This document shows, one piece after another, positions 41,004 to 50,244 of a stretch of DNA of 64,000 nt. The translations under genes were made by a program, and so were the position numbers. Origin of the DNA: Solwaraspora sp. WMMA2065 (lineage in GTDB: Bacteria; Actinomycetota; Actinomycetes; Mycobacteriales; Micromonosporaceae); contig NZ_CP128361.1 of NCBI RefSeq assembly GCF_030345075.1, positions 4,712,001-4,776,000 on the forward strand, read 5' to 3'. A model generated the notes under the pieces. That model was not told where the DNA came from. It made no database searches and saw only the letters and a program-made list of their open reading frames with translations. Each line of letters opens with the position of its first letter. Position 1 is the first letter of the stretch.

Positions 41004-43856
41004 TCAGCGTGTCGGCGGTGGCAGCGTCGGCGGCACCGTGGTGCCGCCGGCACCACCGCCGAAGTCGAACCCGATGCCACCGTCGCCACCCTGGTCGTCA
41101 CCGTCGTTGGGGTCGGCACCGTTACCGGGAGTACGGGTGGGGTCACCTTCGTCATCGTCCTGGTCGCCGTTGTTGTTTCCGCGGCCTGGGCAGAACAGGT
41201 CGCCCAGCGGGCCGTCACAGATCCCGCCCTGTCCCGGCTCTTCCGGGTCCGGCGGCGGCGGTGCCGGGGACTTGCCGTTGCCGGCGTCGACGCTGCCGAT
41301 CTCCCGGGCAGCCGGGAACTGTTCGACGTCCATCCCCTTGTGCGCCTCGTTCATGAAGCGCTGCCAGATGATGGCGGGCAGTCCACTACCACCGATCTTG
41401 TTGTTGTTCTTGTCGCGGATCGCCTCGCGGTCCCCGACGTTGCCGACCCACACTGCTGTCGCGATCTGCGGCGTGTACCCGACCATCCAGGCGTCGCCGT
41501 TCTCGCCGCTGGACTCGTTGAGCTCCCAGGTGCCGGTCTTGCCGGCGACCGGACGCCCGCCGTTGAGGTCCCTGTTGATGTTGTTCGGGATCTGGGTCAG
41601 CACGTCGGTCAGGTCCGCCACCACCTCCTGCCGGATCCGCTGCTCCGGCTTGAGCTGCTCGCCACCGGCCGTCACCCATTCACCGCTGACCAGGTTCTTC
41701 TTCTCCACCGAGATCACAAAGTGGGCCTTGTTGTAGACCCCACGGTTGGCCAGCGTCGCCACCCCGTTGGCGTGGTCGAGCACGGTCACCGGGTACTGCC
41801 CGTACCCGACCACGTTGAAGAACGGCGACGGGGCGACCTCCTTCGGGTCGGCCGTGGTCAGGTCGTACGGCTTGTTGTCGGCGGTGTTCCACATGGTGCC
41901 GACGCCGGCCGCCTTGGCCATCCCGACCACCTTGTCGGCACCGATCTGCTCGGTGACGTGGTAGAAGGGCACGTTGTAGGACTGGACGGTGGAAAACTCC
42001 AGCGAGCACCACTCGCCACAGCTGGCGTTCCGGCCGGCGTTCTGCACCTGGATCTCGGTGCCCTCGACCTTGAACGGCTTGGCCGTCCAGTGCGAGTCGA
42101 CCGAGATGTCGTTGTCCAGGGCGGCGGCCAATGTGTAGATCTTGAACGTCGAGCCGGGTGAGTGGCCGCCGGTCCACTGGCCGTTCTCGTAGTTGCGGCC
42201 GGCGTAGTCATGCCCGGTGCCGTTGTCGCCGCCGAAGTAGGCGAGCACCCGGCCGGTCTCCGGATCGATCGCGACCATCGCCGCCATCAGGTTCTCCGGC
42301 TGGCCCTCCATAGCCGACCCCTTGGCCTTACGCCAGATCGCCTTCTCCGCAGCGTCCTGCATCTTCGCGTCGATCGTCGTGACGACGCGGTAGCCGCCCT
42401 GCCGCAGCTCCTGCGAGCAGGTGTCCGGCGTGCAGATGCCCATCTGCACCATCTCGTCGCGGACGTAGTTGATGACGTTGCCCTCGGGGGTGTTGATCCC
42501 GCAGTCGATGATGCAGCTGTTCGGGTCGACCTGCCGGATCTCCGGGTACTCGGTCGGTCGCTCGGCCTCGGGCAGCCAACCCATCTCGACCATGCCACCG
42601 ATCACGTACTCCCAGCGGACCTTGGCGTCGGCCTCGTTGACTGCCGGGTCGTAGCCCTGGTGCCCGGTGGTTGCGTCCGGCTCCGGCTGCTTGATGACCG
42701 CCGCGATCACCGCCCCCTCGGCGACCGACAGGTCGGCGACCGACTTGCCGAAGTACTGCTGTGCGGCGGCCTCGATGCCGTACGCGCCGCGGCCGAAGTA
42801 GATCGTGTTCAGGTAGAAGCCCATGATCTCGGACTTGTCGTACCGGTCGGTGAGCTTCGAGGCCAGCACCGCCTCGCGGACCTTTCGGGCGTAGGAGACC
42901 TCCTGCAGGTCCATCGCGTTCCGGGCGTACTGCTGGGTGATCGTCGAGGCACCTTGCCGGGTGCCGCCGGTGAAGTTGTTCCAGGCCGCTCGGGCGATAC
43001 CGACGTAGTCGACGCCGGAGTGCTCGTAGAACTTGCGGTCCTCGGCGGAGGCCACCGCCCGCTGCACGTGCTCGGGGATCTGGTCGACGGTGACGAACAC
43101 CCGGTTGAACTCGCCCAGCTTGGCGATCCGGGTGGTGCCGTCGCTGGCGTACATCGTGCTGGCCAGCGGAAGCGGCAGCTCCTCGGGCAGGGCCACTGTC
43201 GTGGAGTAGTAGGTGCCGCCGACGACGGCACCACCGGTGAGCATGATCAGGACCGCGAACGACGCGATCAGCAGGTTGATCCGCCGACGCTGCTTGGCCC
43301 GTTTCGCTGCGGCAGGGTCGCTGCCGCGGCCGCCCCGGCCACGGCGTCCCGGACCGGACGGGCCGTCGGGTCCGCCGGGACCACCCGGACCGCCGGGACC
43401 TCCGCCGAACTCACCGGCCGGCGAGACCGGTCGTACGCTGGCCCGCCCGACGGTCGCCCGGCCGACTCCGGAACGGCCGGCGGCACCGCCGACCGAGGCG
43501 CTGCCACCGACCGGGGCGCCACCGCTGACCGGAGCCCGGCCACCGACCGAGGCCCGACCGGCTGGACCGCCGCCGACCGACGCTCGTCCGGCGGAGGCCC
43601 GTCCGGCGGAGGCGCCGCTGACCGGAGCCCGGCCACCGACCGAGGCCCGACCGGCGCCGGGGTTGGCCGGTCCACGGGAAGCATCTCCGCCGTACCGACC
43701 CGCGTCGGAGTCGCCCCGCGCGGAGGGGCCGCGGGCCGGCCCGGCGTCGTCCGTCCCGGCCCAGTGGTAGTCATCCGGCTCGGATCCGTATCCGCCACCG
43801 CTGCCTGGACTGTAGGCACGCCCGTGGGCGGAGTTGGGGTCGCCGTACGAGTTCAT
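41004..43856 (-). CDS. Class A penicillin-binding protein (PonA-like transglycosylase/transpeptidase)
   Basis: 950 residues. A Gly/Ala/Pro-rich cytoplasmic tail with short repeats (residues 1-185) precedes one membrane helix (LLIASFAVLIMLTGGAVVGG near 195). The GT51 domain shows AVASAEDRKFYEHSGVDYVGIARAAW near 270 and STITQQYARNAMD. The transpeptidase has SPGSTFKIYTL (SxxK near 566), TVQSYNVPFYHV (SYN near 625) and GKTGTWELNE (KTG near 770). A Pro/Gly/Asp-rich tail follows. It polymerises and cross-links peptidoglycan; position between DUF5318 and the GT-C gene matches mycobacterial ponA1. Confidence 0.95.
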   Translation of the reverse strand: MNSYGDPNSAHGRAYSPGSGGGYGSEPDDYHWAGTDDAGPARGPSARGDSDAGRYGGDASRGPANPGAGRASVGGRAPVSGASAGRASAGRASVGGGPAGRASVGGRAPVSGGAPVGGSASVGGAAGRSGVGRATVGRASVRPVSPAGEFGGGPGGPGGPGGPDGPSGPGRRGRGGRGSDPAAAKRAKQRRRINLLIASFAVLIMLTGGAVVGGTYYSTTVALPEELPLPLASTMYASDGTTRIAKLGEFNRVFVTVDQIPEHVQRAVASAEDRKFYEHSGVDYVGIARAAWNNFTGGTRQGASTITQQYARNAMDLQEVSYARKVREAVLASKLTDRYDKSEIMGFYLNTIYFGRGAYGIEAAAQQYFGKSVADLSVAEGAVIAAVIKQPEPDATTGHQGYDPAVNEADAKVRWEYVIGGMVEMGWLPEAERPTEYPEIRQVDPNSCIIDCGINTPEGNVINYVRDEMVQMGICTPDTCSQELRQGGYRVVTTIDAKMQDAAEKAIWRKAKGSAMEGQPENLMAAMVAIDPETGRVLAYFGGDNGTGHDYAGRNYENGQWTGGHSPGSTFKIYTLAAALDNDISVDSHWTAKPFKVEGTEIQVQNAGRNASCGEWCSLEFSTVQSYNVPFYHVTEQIGADKVVGMAKAAGVGTMWNTADNKPYDLTTADPKEVAPSPFFNVVGYGQYPVTVLDHANGVATLANRGVYNKAHFVISVEKKNLVSGEWVTAGGEQLKPEQRIRQEVVADLTDVLTQIPNNINRDLNGGRPVAGKTGTWELNESSGENGDAWMVGYTPQIATAVWVGNVGDREAIRDKNNNKIGGSGLPAIIWQRFMNEAHKGMDVEQFPAAREIGSVDAGNGKSPAPPPPDPEEPGQGGICDGPLGDLFCPGRGNNNGDQDDDEGDPTRTPGNGADPNDGDDQGGDGGIGFDFGGGAGGTTVPPTLPPPTR

Positions 43857-44050
43857 GTGTCACACCCTGCCGGTTGCGGTGGTGCGCTCCAGCGCCACCA
43901 CCGGTCTGCCGTGAGTTGGCCCACTACCGGTGCCGGAGCGACACCAGCAGCCGAAAGCCACTTCATCAGAAATATCGTGACTTGTCCGGTCAACCAGTAA
44001 CCTTGCCCTGCCTACTCTCTGGTGCCTACGCAGCGACCGGGCAATCAGGT

Positions 44051-44515
44051 TCACCGTTGGGCCTCTCGCCTTCGTTTGGTCATCGATGGACGGCCGCCGC
44101 CGGACACGGCGATCGCGCCGTCAGCCTCGCCGTCACCGCCGGCGGCACCTAGACCGTCCCGGCCGAGAAGATACTGCTCCACCAGGTGGTTCCAGTTGCA
44201 GACGCGACACACCTCGACGACGTACACCTGGAACTCACGCAGCGTCATCGCCAGCAGCGACAACTCGGCCCGGTTTCGGGCCTGTCCGGCGGACTGCTTC
44301 AGCTCATCGCCATAGATGTAGTGCACGTGGGTCAGGTTCTCGCGGTGACAGATCGGGCAGCTCTCGTCGGTCGACTCGCCGTGGTACCGGGCAGCACTCT
44401 TCAGGTATGGCGAGGCATCGCAAACCTCATGGCTGCTCACCCGGCCGGCGAACACCTCGCGCAGCACTGCTCGCCGCTGAAGCGAGTAGTCGACGACCTG
44501 ACGCTGCGAACGCAT
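44051..44515 (-). CDS. DUF5318 family protein
   Basis: A 154-residue protein beginning MRSQRQVVDYSLQRRAVLREV, with CPICHRENLTHVHYIYGDELKQSAGQARN and VEVCRVCNWNHLVEQYLLG: two zinc knuckles (CPIC, CRVC) plus conserved Tyr/His, the pattern of DUF5318. ATG 44515 is chosen because TACGCT ends 7 nt before it (leaderless). Its neighbours (PBP on one side, PadR-ino1 on the other) match the mycobacterial order Rv0049-Rv0050. Function unknown. Confidence 0.9.
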   Translation of the reverse strand: MRSQRQVVDYSLQRRAVLREVFAGRVSSHEVCDASPYLKSAARYHGESTDESCPICHRENLTHVHYIYGDELKQSAGQARNRAELSLLAMTLREFQVYVVEVCRVCNWNHLVEQYLLGRDGLGAAGGDGEADGAIAVSGGGRPSMTKRRREAQR

Positions 44516-44624
44516 GGCCACGAGCGTACGCGGTCCCCGCTGACCTTGGCGACTACGGTCACGATCAGTAGCCGACCGTACGCAAGGAACCATTTGCCCG
44601 GTGTCTGGTTTCCGTCTACCGTGT

Positions 44625-44647
44625 CGATGTATCGGCTCGATACATCG
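44625..44647. promoter_or_regulatory. Perfect 10-bp palindromic operator of PadR type
   Basis: CGATGTATCG (44625-44634) and CGATACATCG (44638-44647) are exact complements around GCT, containing the ATGTAT...ATACAT core typical of PadR operators. It is 42 bp upstream of the PadR start and probably controls padR and the ino1 gene behind it. Confidence 0.75.
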
Positions 44648-44688
44648 GGTCGACGAAGCCGGGCAGACCACGAGGTAGGAGGGGCAGC

Positions 44689-45357
44689 GTGCTCGAACTC
44701 GCCATCCTCGGCCTGCTTCAGGAGTCCCCTATGCACGGTTACGAGCTCCGTAAGGAACTCGCCGCCAAGCTCGGGGCGATCCGTGCCGCGATCAGCTACG
44801 GCTCGCTGTATCCCACCCTGCGCAGGCTGCAGGCCAACGGCCTGATCGCCGAAGCCGACGACCCCACGACCACCGACGCGGAGATCCCGGCACTGACCAG
44901 CCGCCGCGGCCGGGTCGTCTACACCATCACCGCCGAAGGCAAGGAACGGTTCGCCGACCTGATCGCCCAGACCGGTCCGGAGACCTACGAGGACACCGGG
45001 TTCGGCGTGCACTTCGCCTTCTTCTCCCGGACCGACCGGGCCACCCGGCTGCGAATCCTGGAGGGGCGGCGGCGCAAGATCGAGGAGCGCCGGGAAGGGC
45101 TCCGCGAGGTGCTCGGTCGAGCCGCGGAACGGCTCGACGCGTACACCCTCGAACTCCAGCGGCACGGACTCGACGCCTGCGAACGCGAGGTCCGGTGGCT
45201 GGAGGAGCTGATCGCCAGCGAGCGGTCCGGCCGGGCCCCACGCACCGGCCACCCCGATCCCATGAAGTTCGAACCCGCAGAGAACGATCCGCCCCCGCCT
45301 GGACAGACCAGGGAGGCTCCGCCCGGACAGCCCGGAGACGAGCCGGAGCGGCCGTGA
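44689..45357 (+). CDS. PadR-family transcriptional regulator
   Basis: A 222-residue PadR protein: [23 protein letters not shown], then [19 protein letters not shown] (winged helix) and [15 protein letters not shown], with a C-terminal dimerisation helix [28 protein letters not shown]. The GTG start follows AGGAGGGG. A Pro-rich tail ([16 protein letters not shown]) is extra. It is 23 bp upstream of ino1, as in other actinobacteria, and a perfect palindrome (44625-44647) lies upstream, so control of ino1 and of itself is likely. Confidence 0.95.
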   Translation: MLELAILGLLQESPMHGYELRKELAAKLGAIRAAISYGSLYPTLRRLQANGLIAEADDPTTTDAEIPALTSRRGRVVYTITAEGKERFADLIAQTGPETYEDTGFGVHFAFFSRTDRATRLRILEGRRRKIEERREGLREVLGRAAERLDAYTLELQRHGLDACEREVRWLEELIASERSGRAPRTGHPDPMKFEPAENDPPPPGQTREAPPGQPGDEPERP

Positions 45358-45380
45358 AGAACAAGAAGGAGGCAAACGCG

Positions 45381-46460
45381 ATGGGCTCCGTCCGCGTCGC
45401 CATCGTCGGTGTCGGAAACTGCGCCTCGTCCCTGGTCCAGGGCGTGGAGTACTACCGCAACGCCGACCCCAACGACCGCGTTCCGGGTCTCATGCACGTC
45501 ACCTTCGGCGACTACCACGTATCGGACGTGGAGTTCGTCGCGGCGTTCGACGTGGACGCCAAGAAGGTCGGCATGGACCTCGCCGAGGCGATCAACGCCA
45601 GCGAGAACAACACCATCACCTTCTGCGACGTACCGCCCACCGGGGTGCTGGTGCAGCGTGGCCCCACCCTCGACGGGGTAGGCGAGTACTACCAGGAGGT
45701 CATCCAGGAATCCGACCAGCAGCCGGTCGACATCGCCCAGGCGCTGCGCGACGCGCGCGCCGAGGTGGTCGTCTGCTACCTGCCGGTCGGCTCCGAGCAG
45801 GCCGCCCGGCACTACGCGCAGGCCGCCATCGACGCCGGTTGCGCCTTCGTCAACGCCCTGCCGGTGTTCATCGCCTCGGACCCGGTCTGGGCGCAGAAGT
45901 TCACCGACGCCGGGCTGCCGATCGTCGGCGACGACATCAAGAGCCAGGTCGGCGCAACCATCGTGCACCGGGCCCTGGCCAAGCTGTTCGAGGACCGGGG
46001 CGTCGAGCTGCTGCGCACGTACCAGCTGAACTTCGGCGGCAACATGGACTTCATGAACATGCTGGAGCGCACCCGGCTGGTCTCCAAGAAGATCTCGAAG
46101 ACCCAGTCGGTGACCTCCCAGGTGCCGCACGAAATGGCCAAGAGCGACGTGCACATCGGCCCGTCCGACCACGTGCCGTGGCTCGACGACCGCAAGTGGG
46201 CGTACATCCGGCTGGAGGGCCGCTCGTTCGGTGACACCCCGCTGAACGCCGAACTCAAGCTTGAGGTCTGGGACTCACCCAACTCCGCCGGCGTGATCAT
46301 CGACGCGCTGCGCGCGGCGAAGATCGCCCTCGACCGGGGCGTCGGCGGCCCGGTCCTGTCGGCCTCGTCCTACTTCATGAAGTCGCCGCCGGAGCAGTAC
46401 GCCGACCACGACGCCCGCCAGGCGGTCGAGGACTTCATCGTCAACAAGATCGAGCGCTGA
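45381..46460 (+). CDS. ino1: Inositol-3-phosphate synthase
   Basis: The 359-residue enzyme converts glucose-6-phosphate to 1L-myo-inositol-1-phosphate, feeding phosphatidylinositol, mycothiol and lipoglycans. NAD-binding [68 protein letters not shown] and [21 protein letters not shown] are all present. ATG 45381 has AAGGAGG 8 nt upstream. A bidirectional hairpin after the stop (46500-46530) ends transcription. It is the second gene of the PadR operon. Confidence 0.97.
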   Translation: MGSVRVAIVGVGNCASSLVQGVEYYRNADPNDRVPGLMHVTFGDYHVSDVEFVAAFDVDAKKVGMDLAEAINASENNTITFCDVPPTGVLVQRGPTLDGVGEYYQEVIQESDQQPVDIAQALRDARAEVVVCYLPVGSEQAARHYAQAAIDAGCAFVNALPVFIASDPVWAQKFTDAGLPIVGDDIKSQVGATIVHRALAKLFEDRGVELLRTYQLNFGGNMDFMNMLERTRLVSKKISKTQSVTSQVPHEMAKSDVHIGPSDHVPWLDDRKWAYIRLEGRSFGDTPLNAELKLEVWDSPNSAGVIIDALRAAKIALDRGVGGPVLSASSYFMKSPPEQYADHDARQAVEDFIVNKIER

Positions 46461-46499
46461 TCCCGGCCGTTCGCCGGCCGATCGGCACCTCGCGTCGCC

Positions 46500-46530
46500 G
46501 GGCGGTCCCGCTGCTGTAGCGGGGCCGCCC
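46500..46530. terminator. Bidirectional terminator between ino1 and ogt
   Basis: Thirteen-bp arms GGGCGGTCCCGCT (46500-46512) and AGCGGGGCCGCCC (46518-46530) with one G-U and a 5-nt loop, in the 79-bp gap of two convergent genes. Confidence 0.7.
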
Positions 46531-46539
46531 GCGCCGCGC

Positions 46540-47022
46540 TCAGGTCCATGCCTGCCGCAGCGCCACCGCCGCCTCCAGCTCCAGCAGGTGCCGTTTGCGG
46601 GGCAGCCCGCCGCCGAAGCCGACCAGCTTGCCGCCGGCCCCGACGATCCGGTGGCAGGGCACGATCACCGGGATCGGGTTGCGGTTGCAGGCCACTCCGA
46701 CCGCCCGCGCCGCCTGCGGGTCGCCCACCGCCGCAGCGACCGCACCGTAGGTTTCGGTCTGTCCGTACGGGATGTCGGTCATCCGCCGCCACACGGCCCG
46801 CTCGAACTCCGTGCCCCGCCGCACCGACAGCGGCACCGTGAAACCGGTGGACGCACCGGCGAAGTAGCCGCGCAGTTGGTCGAGCGCCGCGCACAGCACC
46901 GGGTCCGTCGGCGCGGTGTCGACCACCTCGTCGGTACGCCCGAACAGCACCCGGCACACGCCGACGTCGTCGACCGCCACCGACAGCTCACCGATCGGTG
47001 AGTCCAGCACCGCCCATCGCAT
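46540..47022 (-). CDS. ogt: Methylated-DNA-protein-cysteine methyltransferase
   Basis: A 160-residue O6-alkylguanine repair protein with the alkyl-acceptor PVIVPCHRIVG near residue 130, MTDIPYGQTETYG and GVACNRNPI before it. ATG 47022 was chosen because GACAAT ends 6 nt before it; a longer start at 47061 lies inside the upstream gene. The start overlaps the preceding GNAT gene, whose stop is at 46988. Both genes share the upstream sequence GGACAATCGGCGG. Confidence 0.95.
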   Translation of the reverse strand: MRWAVLDSPIGELSVAVDDVGVCRVLFGRTDEVVDTAPTDPVLCAALDQLRGYFAGASTGFTVPLSVRRGTEFERAVWRRMTDIPYGQTETYGAVAAAVGDPQAARAVGVACNRNPIPVIVPCHRIVGAGGKLVGFGGGLPRKRHLLELEAAVALRQAWT

Positions 47023-47602
47023 CCGCCGATTGTCCGCCGGTCGGCTGACTGGCCGGGTCACCGGGTGCGGGCGGCACCGCGGCCGACATGAACAGGGCCA
47101 CCTCGTCGGCGTACGGCGGCGGGTAACGGGTGGTGTCGATACCGCTCAGGGTGAAGCCGAGCCGGCGGTACGCGCGTACCGCCGCGACGTTGACGTTCTG
47201 GGTCTCCAACCAGATCTCCCGGGCGGCGTTCTCCCGGGCGGTGACCCGGGCGATGCCGATCAGCTCCCGGGCCACCCCGCGCCGACGGTACGCCGGGGCC
47301 ACGTGCAGCTCATTGACCACCTGCCGCCCGTTCCACCGCTGGTAGGTGGTCGCCATGAAGCCGACCGGCTGGTCGCCGTCGATCGCGAGCGCGTACAGGT
47401 CCCACGGCCGACCGCCCTCGGTGACTCCTTCGGTCAGGTCGTACCGTTTGCGCACCGGCGGCGACACCGGCACCTCCCGCAGCGTGAAACCGTCGGTACC
47501 GGCCACGACGTGGTACATCGAGGTGGCGACGAACGATGTGTCGAGCTGCCGAATCGCGGCCAGGTCGGCGGGGGTCGGCACCGAGCGGACGAGCACCTGC
47601 AC
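46988..47602 (-). CDS. GNAT acetyltransferase, streptothricin-acetyltransferase-like
   Basis: A 204-residue GNAT protein with acetyl-CoA motif VAPAYRRRGVARELIGIA and the later IWLETQNVNVAAVRAYRRLGFTLSG, the sequence typical of the streptothricin acetyltransferase-like subgroup. Whether it acts on an antibiotic is unknown. GTG 47602 has GACAAT 6 nt upstream, the same sequence that precedes the next gene. Its last 35 bp overlap ogt, so translation may be coupled. Confidence 0.85.
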   Translation of the reverse strand: MQVLVRSVPTPADLAAIRQLDTSFVATSMYHVVAGTDGFTLREVPVSPPVRKRYDLTEGVTEGGRPWDLYALAIDGDQPVGFMATTYQRWNGRQVVNELHVAPAYRRRGVARELIGIARVTARENAAREIWLETQNVNVAAVRAYRRLGFTLSGIDTTRYPPPYADEVALFMSAAVPPAPGDPASQPTGGQSADAMGGAGLTDR

Positions 47603-47722
47603 CCGCCGATTGTCCCATCGGACCGGCAGCTGGACGACAGCTCGAGGCCCGACCGATCCCCGCCGGCGTCACCTGGGACGCAGCGCGACCGGCCTGGCAG
47701 ACCTGGGCTCGGCTGGATCTCG

Positions 47723-48067
47723 TCAGCCGATGAACCGTAACCGCTCGCGGGTGCCGTCCGGGTAGGTAACGTGCAGGGCACCGCCCTCACGTTCGACCGC
47801 ATCGAGGATCGCGTCGTAGAGCAGCACGGACCGGTTGAGGATGTCGGTCTTGGAATCGCCGGTCTCACCGGCGATCTTCTCCAAGGCCGAGATCGCCCTC
47901 GGAGTGAAGTTCGCCGTCACGCGGGTCAGCGCTCCGACAGCCGCAGTCCCGGCTGTGGAGGACTCCTCGCGGCGGCCCCCGGTACCGGTGTGTTCGGTCG
48001 AACCGTTCGAGGGCCGACCCGATGCGGCCGATCGCACTCCGTCAGGAGCATTTGGTAGTGGACTCAT
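47723..48067 (-). CDS. Small protein with ribbon-helix-helix-like C-terminal half
   Basis: A 114-residue protein starting MSPLPNAPDGVRSAASG, whose first 45 residues are disordered and Gly/Ser-rich. The remainder reads TRVTANFTPRAISALEKIAGETGDSKTDILNRSVLLYDAILDAVEREGG, close to an RHH motif (strand, then two helices), followed by HVTYPDGTRERLRF. AGGAG ends 8-9 nt before ATG 48067. It diverges from the gene at 48617 across a 549-bp low-GC region. Regulator of that region is inference. Confidence 0.65.
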   Translation of the reverse strand: MSPLPNAPDGVRSAASGRPSNGSTEHTGTGGRREESSTAGTAAVGALTRVTANFTPRAISALEKIAGETGDSKTDILNRSVLLYDAILDAVEREGGALHVTYPDGTRERLRFIG

Positions 48068-48616
48068 GACTGCCTGTCTCCTTTGCGTGACGAGCTGGTC
48101 ACGGACGTCGTCCCGACAATCAGGACCATTGGCCCCACGCACGCCGCCACTCAGGGTAACCGAACGGGCGTACGTTGTAGATGATGCCACATCTGCATCG
48201 AATACGTGCCCCTCTTGCGTATGAGTGATGTACCTCAGACATACGATCTGACATCCACCAACCTGCTAGATCTTGGTCCGGTCAAGCTAGCGCTTCCTGA
48301 GTAGCGAATCAATCTCAAGTTTCACATCCCACAGCCCTCGACCACGACAGGTGTGCCCTCGGCTTTACCCGAAGCGGATGAATACGCTCCGCGACCGGTC
48401 ATCAGGGATCGATTCGACGGCCAACCCAGAGTCCAATCACATTGAGTGACACATCAGTCACCCCTAGATCCGACGAGTTATGGCAGCCAGATACGTGCTT
48501 CATGCGTGTATCGTCAGCGTGTCTCACACACCATGAGGCACTCTCAGTTGCATAGACTGCTACACGAAGACCGATCACGTTCAGTTCACTCTGCTACGAG
48601 GATGCGAGAAGTACGG
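48068..48616. promoter_or_regulatory. 549-bp low-GC divergent intergenic region with small inverted repeats
   Basis: Base composition drops well below the surroundings over about 48180-48600. Features seen: a bulged inverted repeat GCTAGATCTTG (48265) with CAAGCTAGC (48283), a short GTGAC-N6-GTCAC, and several AT-rich blocks that could hold divergent promoters. It separates the RHH-like gene from the small membrane protein gene. No ORF of convincing quality was found inside. Confidence 0.55.
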
Positions 48617-48988
48617 ATGGCAGACGGAGCCCAGCGGGACACCCGGGAGATCGACCTCGCACACGAGGAGCCCAGCGCCAAGGCTGAACAGGTCCCGATA
48701 CAGCCCGACAAGATGACGGTCAGCGTCCGCAACCGCTTGCTGACCCTGCGCGGCGCCGTCGAGGTCAAGGGACAACTCCACCAAACGATCAACCTGGCGA
48801 TTGTCTGCGCGTCGACTCTGCTCACCACGGTCGTGGTGGCTGCGGTCTGCCGTGCGGCGTCCGTACCGTACTGGTGGCTGACCCTGGCAGCGACGGCTCT
48901 GGCCGGTGTCTGCGTCTTCTTCGTCGGGCTGCGTCTCCTGACACCGACGCCGCATCCCCGCACTCGATCCGGCCGGCGCCCCGGCTGA
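48617..48988 (+). CDS. Small two-helix membrane protein
   Basis: A 123-residue frame (MADGAQRDTREIDLAHEE) with a charged N-terminal half and two membrane helices (LAIVCASTLLTTVVVAAVC and WWLTLAATALAGVCVFFVGL) followed by a basic tail. No family recognised. ATG 48602 (MREVRMADG) is an alternative start; the RBS evidence is weak for both. It lies divergently from the RHH-like gene and 70 bp before a 78-residue protein. Confidence 0.5.
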   Translation: MADGAQRDTREIDLAHEEPSAKAEQVPIQPDKMTVSVRNRLLTLRGAVEVKGQLHQTINLAIVCASTLLTTVVVAAVCRAASVPYWWLTLAATALAGVCVFFVGLRLLTPTPHPRTRSGRRPG

Positions 48989-49057
48989 CCAGGCTGGCCG
49001 CCCTCGACGCCCGCCATCTGACGACGGCATCACCAATCTTACGAGAAAGGAACACTA

Positions 49058-49294
49058 ATGTCCCAGACCAGGACGCTTGACCTTAAATTGGGCCGACGGT
49101 GGCGGCTCCAGGTCACCTGGGGCCCACGACGGCTCCTCCGCGAGGACTACGTCGAGAGCATCATCGTGGACAGCGACCACGAGCTGCGGTCACAGCTGAT
49201 GTCGCTCGCTTCCGACCCGTGGGTTCAGGACATCCACTGCGAGCGCTACTACGGGACCCGGCCGGCGCGGCGGTACCGGACGGCGAACTGCTGA
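49058..49294 (+). CDS. Hypothetical 78-residue protein
   Basis: AAAGGA lies 7-8 nt before ATG 49058. The product (MSQTRTLDLKLGRRWRLQVT, ending YYGTRPARRYRTANC) is basic, contains no membrane helix, and ends in Cys. I do not recognise it. It follows the small membrane protein by 70 bp and may share its transcript. Confidence 0.5.
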   Translation: MSQTRTLDLKLGRRWRLQVTWGPRRLLREDYVESIIVDSDHELRSQLMSLASDPWVQDIHCERYYGTRPARRYRTANC

Positions 49295-49314
49295 GTGGAC
49301 TTGTCACCTGACTC

Positions 49315-50115
49315 TCAGCGCTTGGACATCTCTGCGGTGTGGAGCGTCGTGCGCTGTGTCATGGTGTCGCCGTCGCACTGGTAGCTGGCCGGGTCGAACT
49401 CGACGATCAGGGCCTGGCTCTCCGAGTCGACACCCGGGGCGCTCAACGTGACCGTGCCGTCCGCGTCGACGTCGCTGAAGGAGACCGTGCCCTCCAGGGC
49501 ACGGAAGCGGTAGGTGACCCGTCCGCTGATGGTGAGGGTGACGACGGTCCCGGCTACGAATCCTTCGAAGGTGGTGCCGTCGCCGTAGTCGGTGGTGCCC
49601 GATCCGTCCTCGCGCAGCTCGACCCGGGCACCGGGGCCGACGCCGGTGAACGTGGTCCTGCCGAACGGCTCGTCCAGCGCGATGTCCTCCTCGTACGAGT
49701 CCACCTGCCAGCTGCCGACCACGCATGGGTCCACCAGCGGCGGCGAGGCTTCCCTCGGGGTCGGCGAGGCGTCGGGGGTCGGGGAGGCACTCGGATCGGC
49801 CGTGACCCGGTTGCCGTCGCCAGCGCTGCGGACCGCGATCAGCACGCCGATCGCCGCCACCAGTACGACGAACGTCGCGCCGAGGGCCACCAGCGGGACC
49901 AGGTAGGACCGGCCGCGGTCGGGCGGCTGCGGCGCCATCGGGTAGCCCGGATAGCTCGGCGCGCCGCTGCCCGGGTAGACCGGTGCCGGTGGCTGCTGCG
50001 GCGGGTGTCCGGGGTAGCCGGCCTGGCTGGACGGAACACCGCGGTACGTACCGCACTGGAGGCAGTAGCCGGCCTGGTTGACGGACGCACCGCCGCAGAC
50101 CGCACACGGCTGCAT
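49315..50115 (-). CDS. Membrane protein with N-terminal zinc-ribbon-like motif and secreted C-terminal domain
   Basis: 266 residues: a zinc-ribbon-like MQPCAVCGGASVNQAGYCLQCG at the start, a Pro/Tyr-rich stretch (QQPPAPVYPGSGAPSYPGYP), one membrane helix near 80-100 (LVPLVALGATFVVLVAAIGVLIAV), a Pro/Ser linker and a C-terminal beta-rich domain (GSWQVDSYEEDIALD, VELREDGSGTTDYGDGTTFEG). The topology suggests the last domain is outside. No named family recognised. The stop faces the convergent 78-residue gene only 20 bp away. Confidence 0.7.
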   Translation of the reverse strand: MQPCAVCGGASVNQAGYCLQCGTYRGVPSSQAGYPGHPPQQPPAPVYPGSGAPSYPGYPMAPQPPDRGRSYLVPLVALGATFVVLVAAIGVLIAVRSAGDGNRVTADPSASPTPDASPTPREASPPLVDPCVVGSWQVDSYEEDIALDEPFGRTTFTGVGPGARVELREDGSGTTDYGDGTTFEGFVAGTVVTLTISGRVTYRFRALEGTVSFSDVDADGTVTLSAPGVDSESQALIVEFDPASYQCDGDTMTQRTTLHTAEMSKR

Positions 50116-50244
50116 CTGGGCCCTCCCGGTTGATCAGCTGTCGGTGGCGCGCGACCGCCAGCAAGATCGCCGCACCCGTCCGTCCTGCGACGGTAGTCGA
50201 GCGGCACAACGCCCGGTAACCACCGGTCCGGGCGTGACGGGTGG

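Noticed and set aside
42162-44000. 612-aa plus-strand ORF across the PBP
   Set aside because: Antisense to a complete class A PBP; repetitive His/Arg/Asp composition of a shadow frame.
46540-47061. Longer Ogt start at 47061
   Set aside because: It lies inside the upstream GNAT gene; GACAAT 6 nt before ATG 47022 and normal length favour the shorter form.
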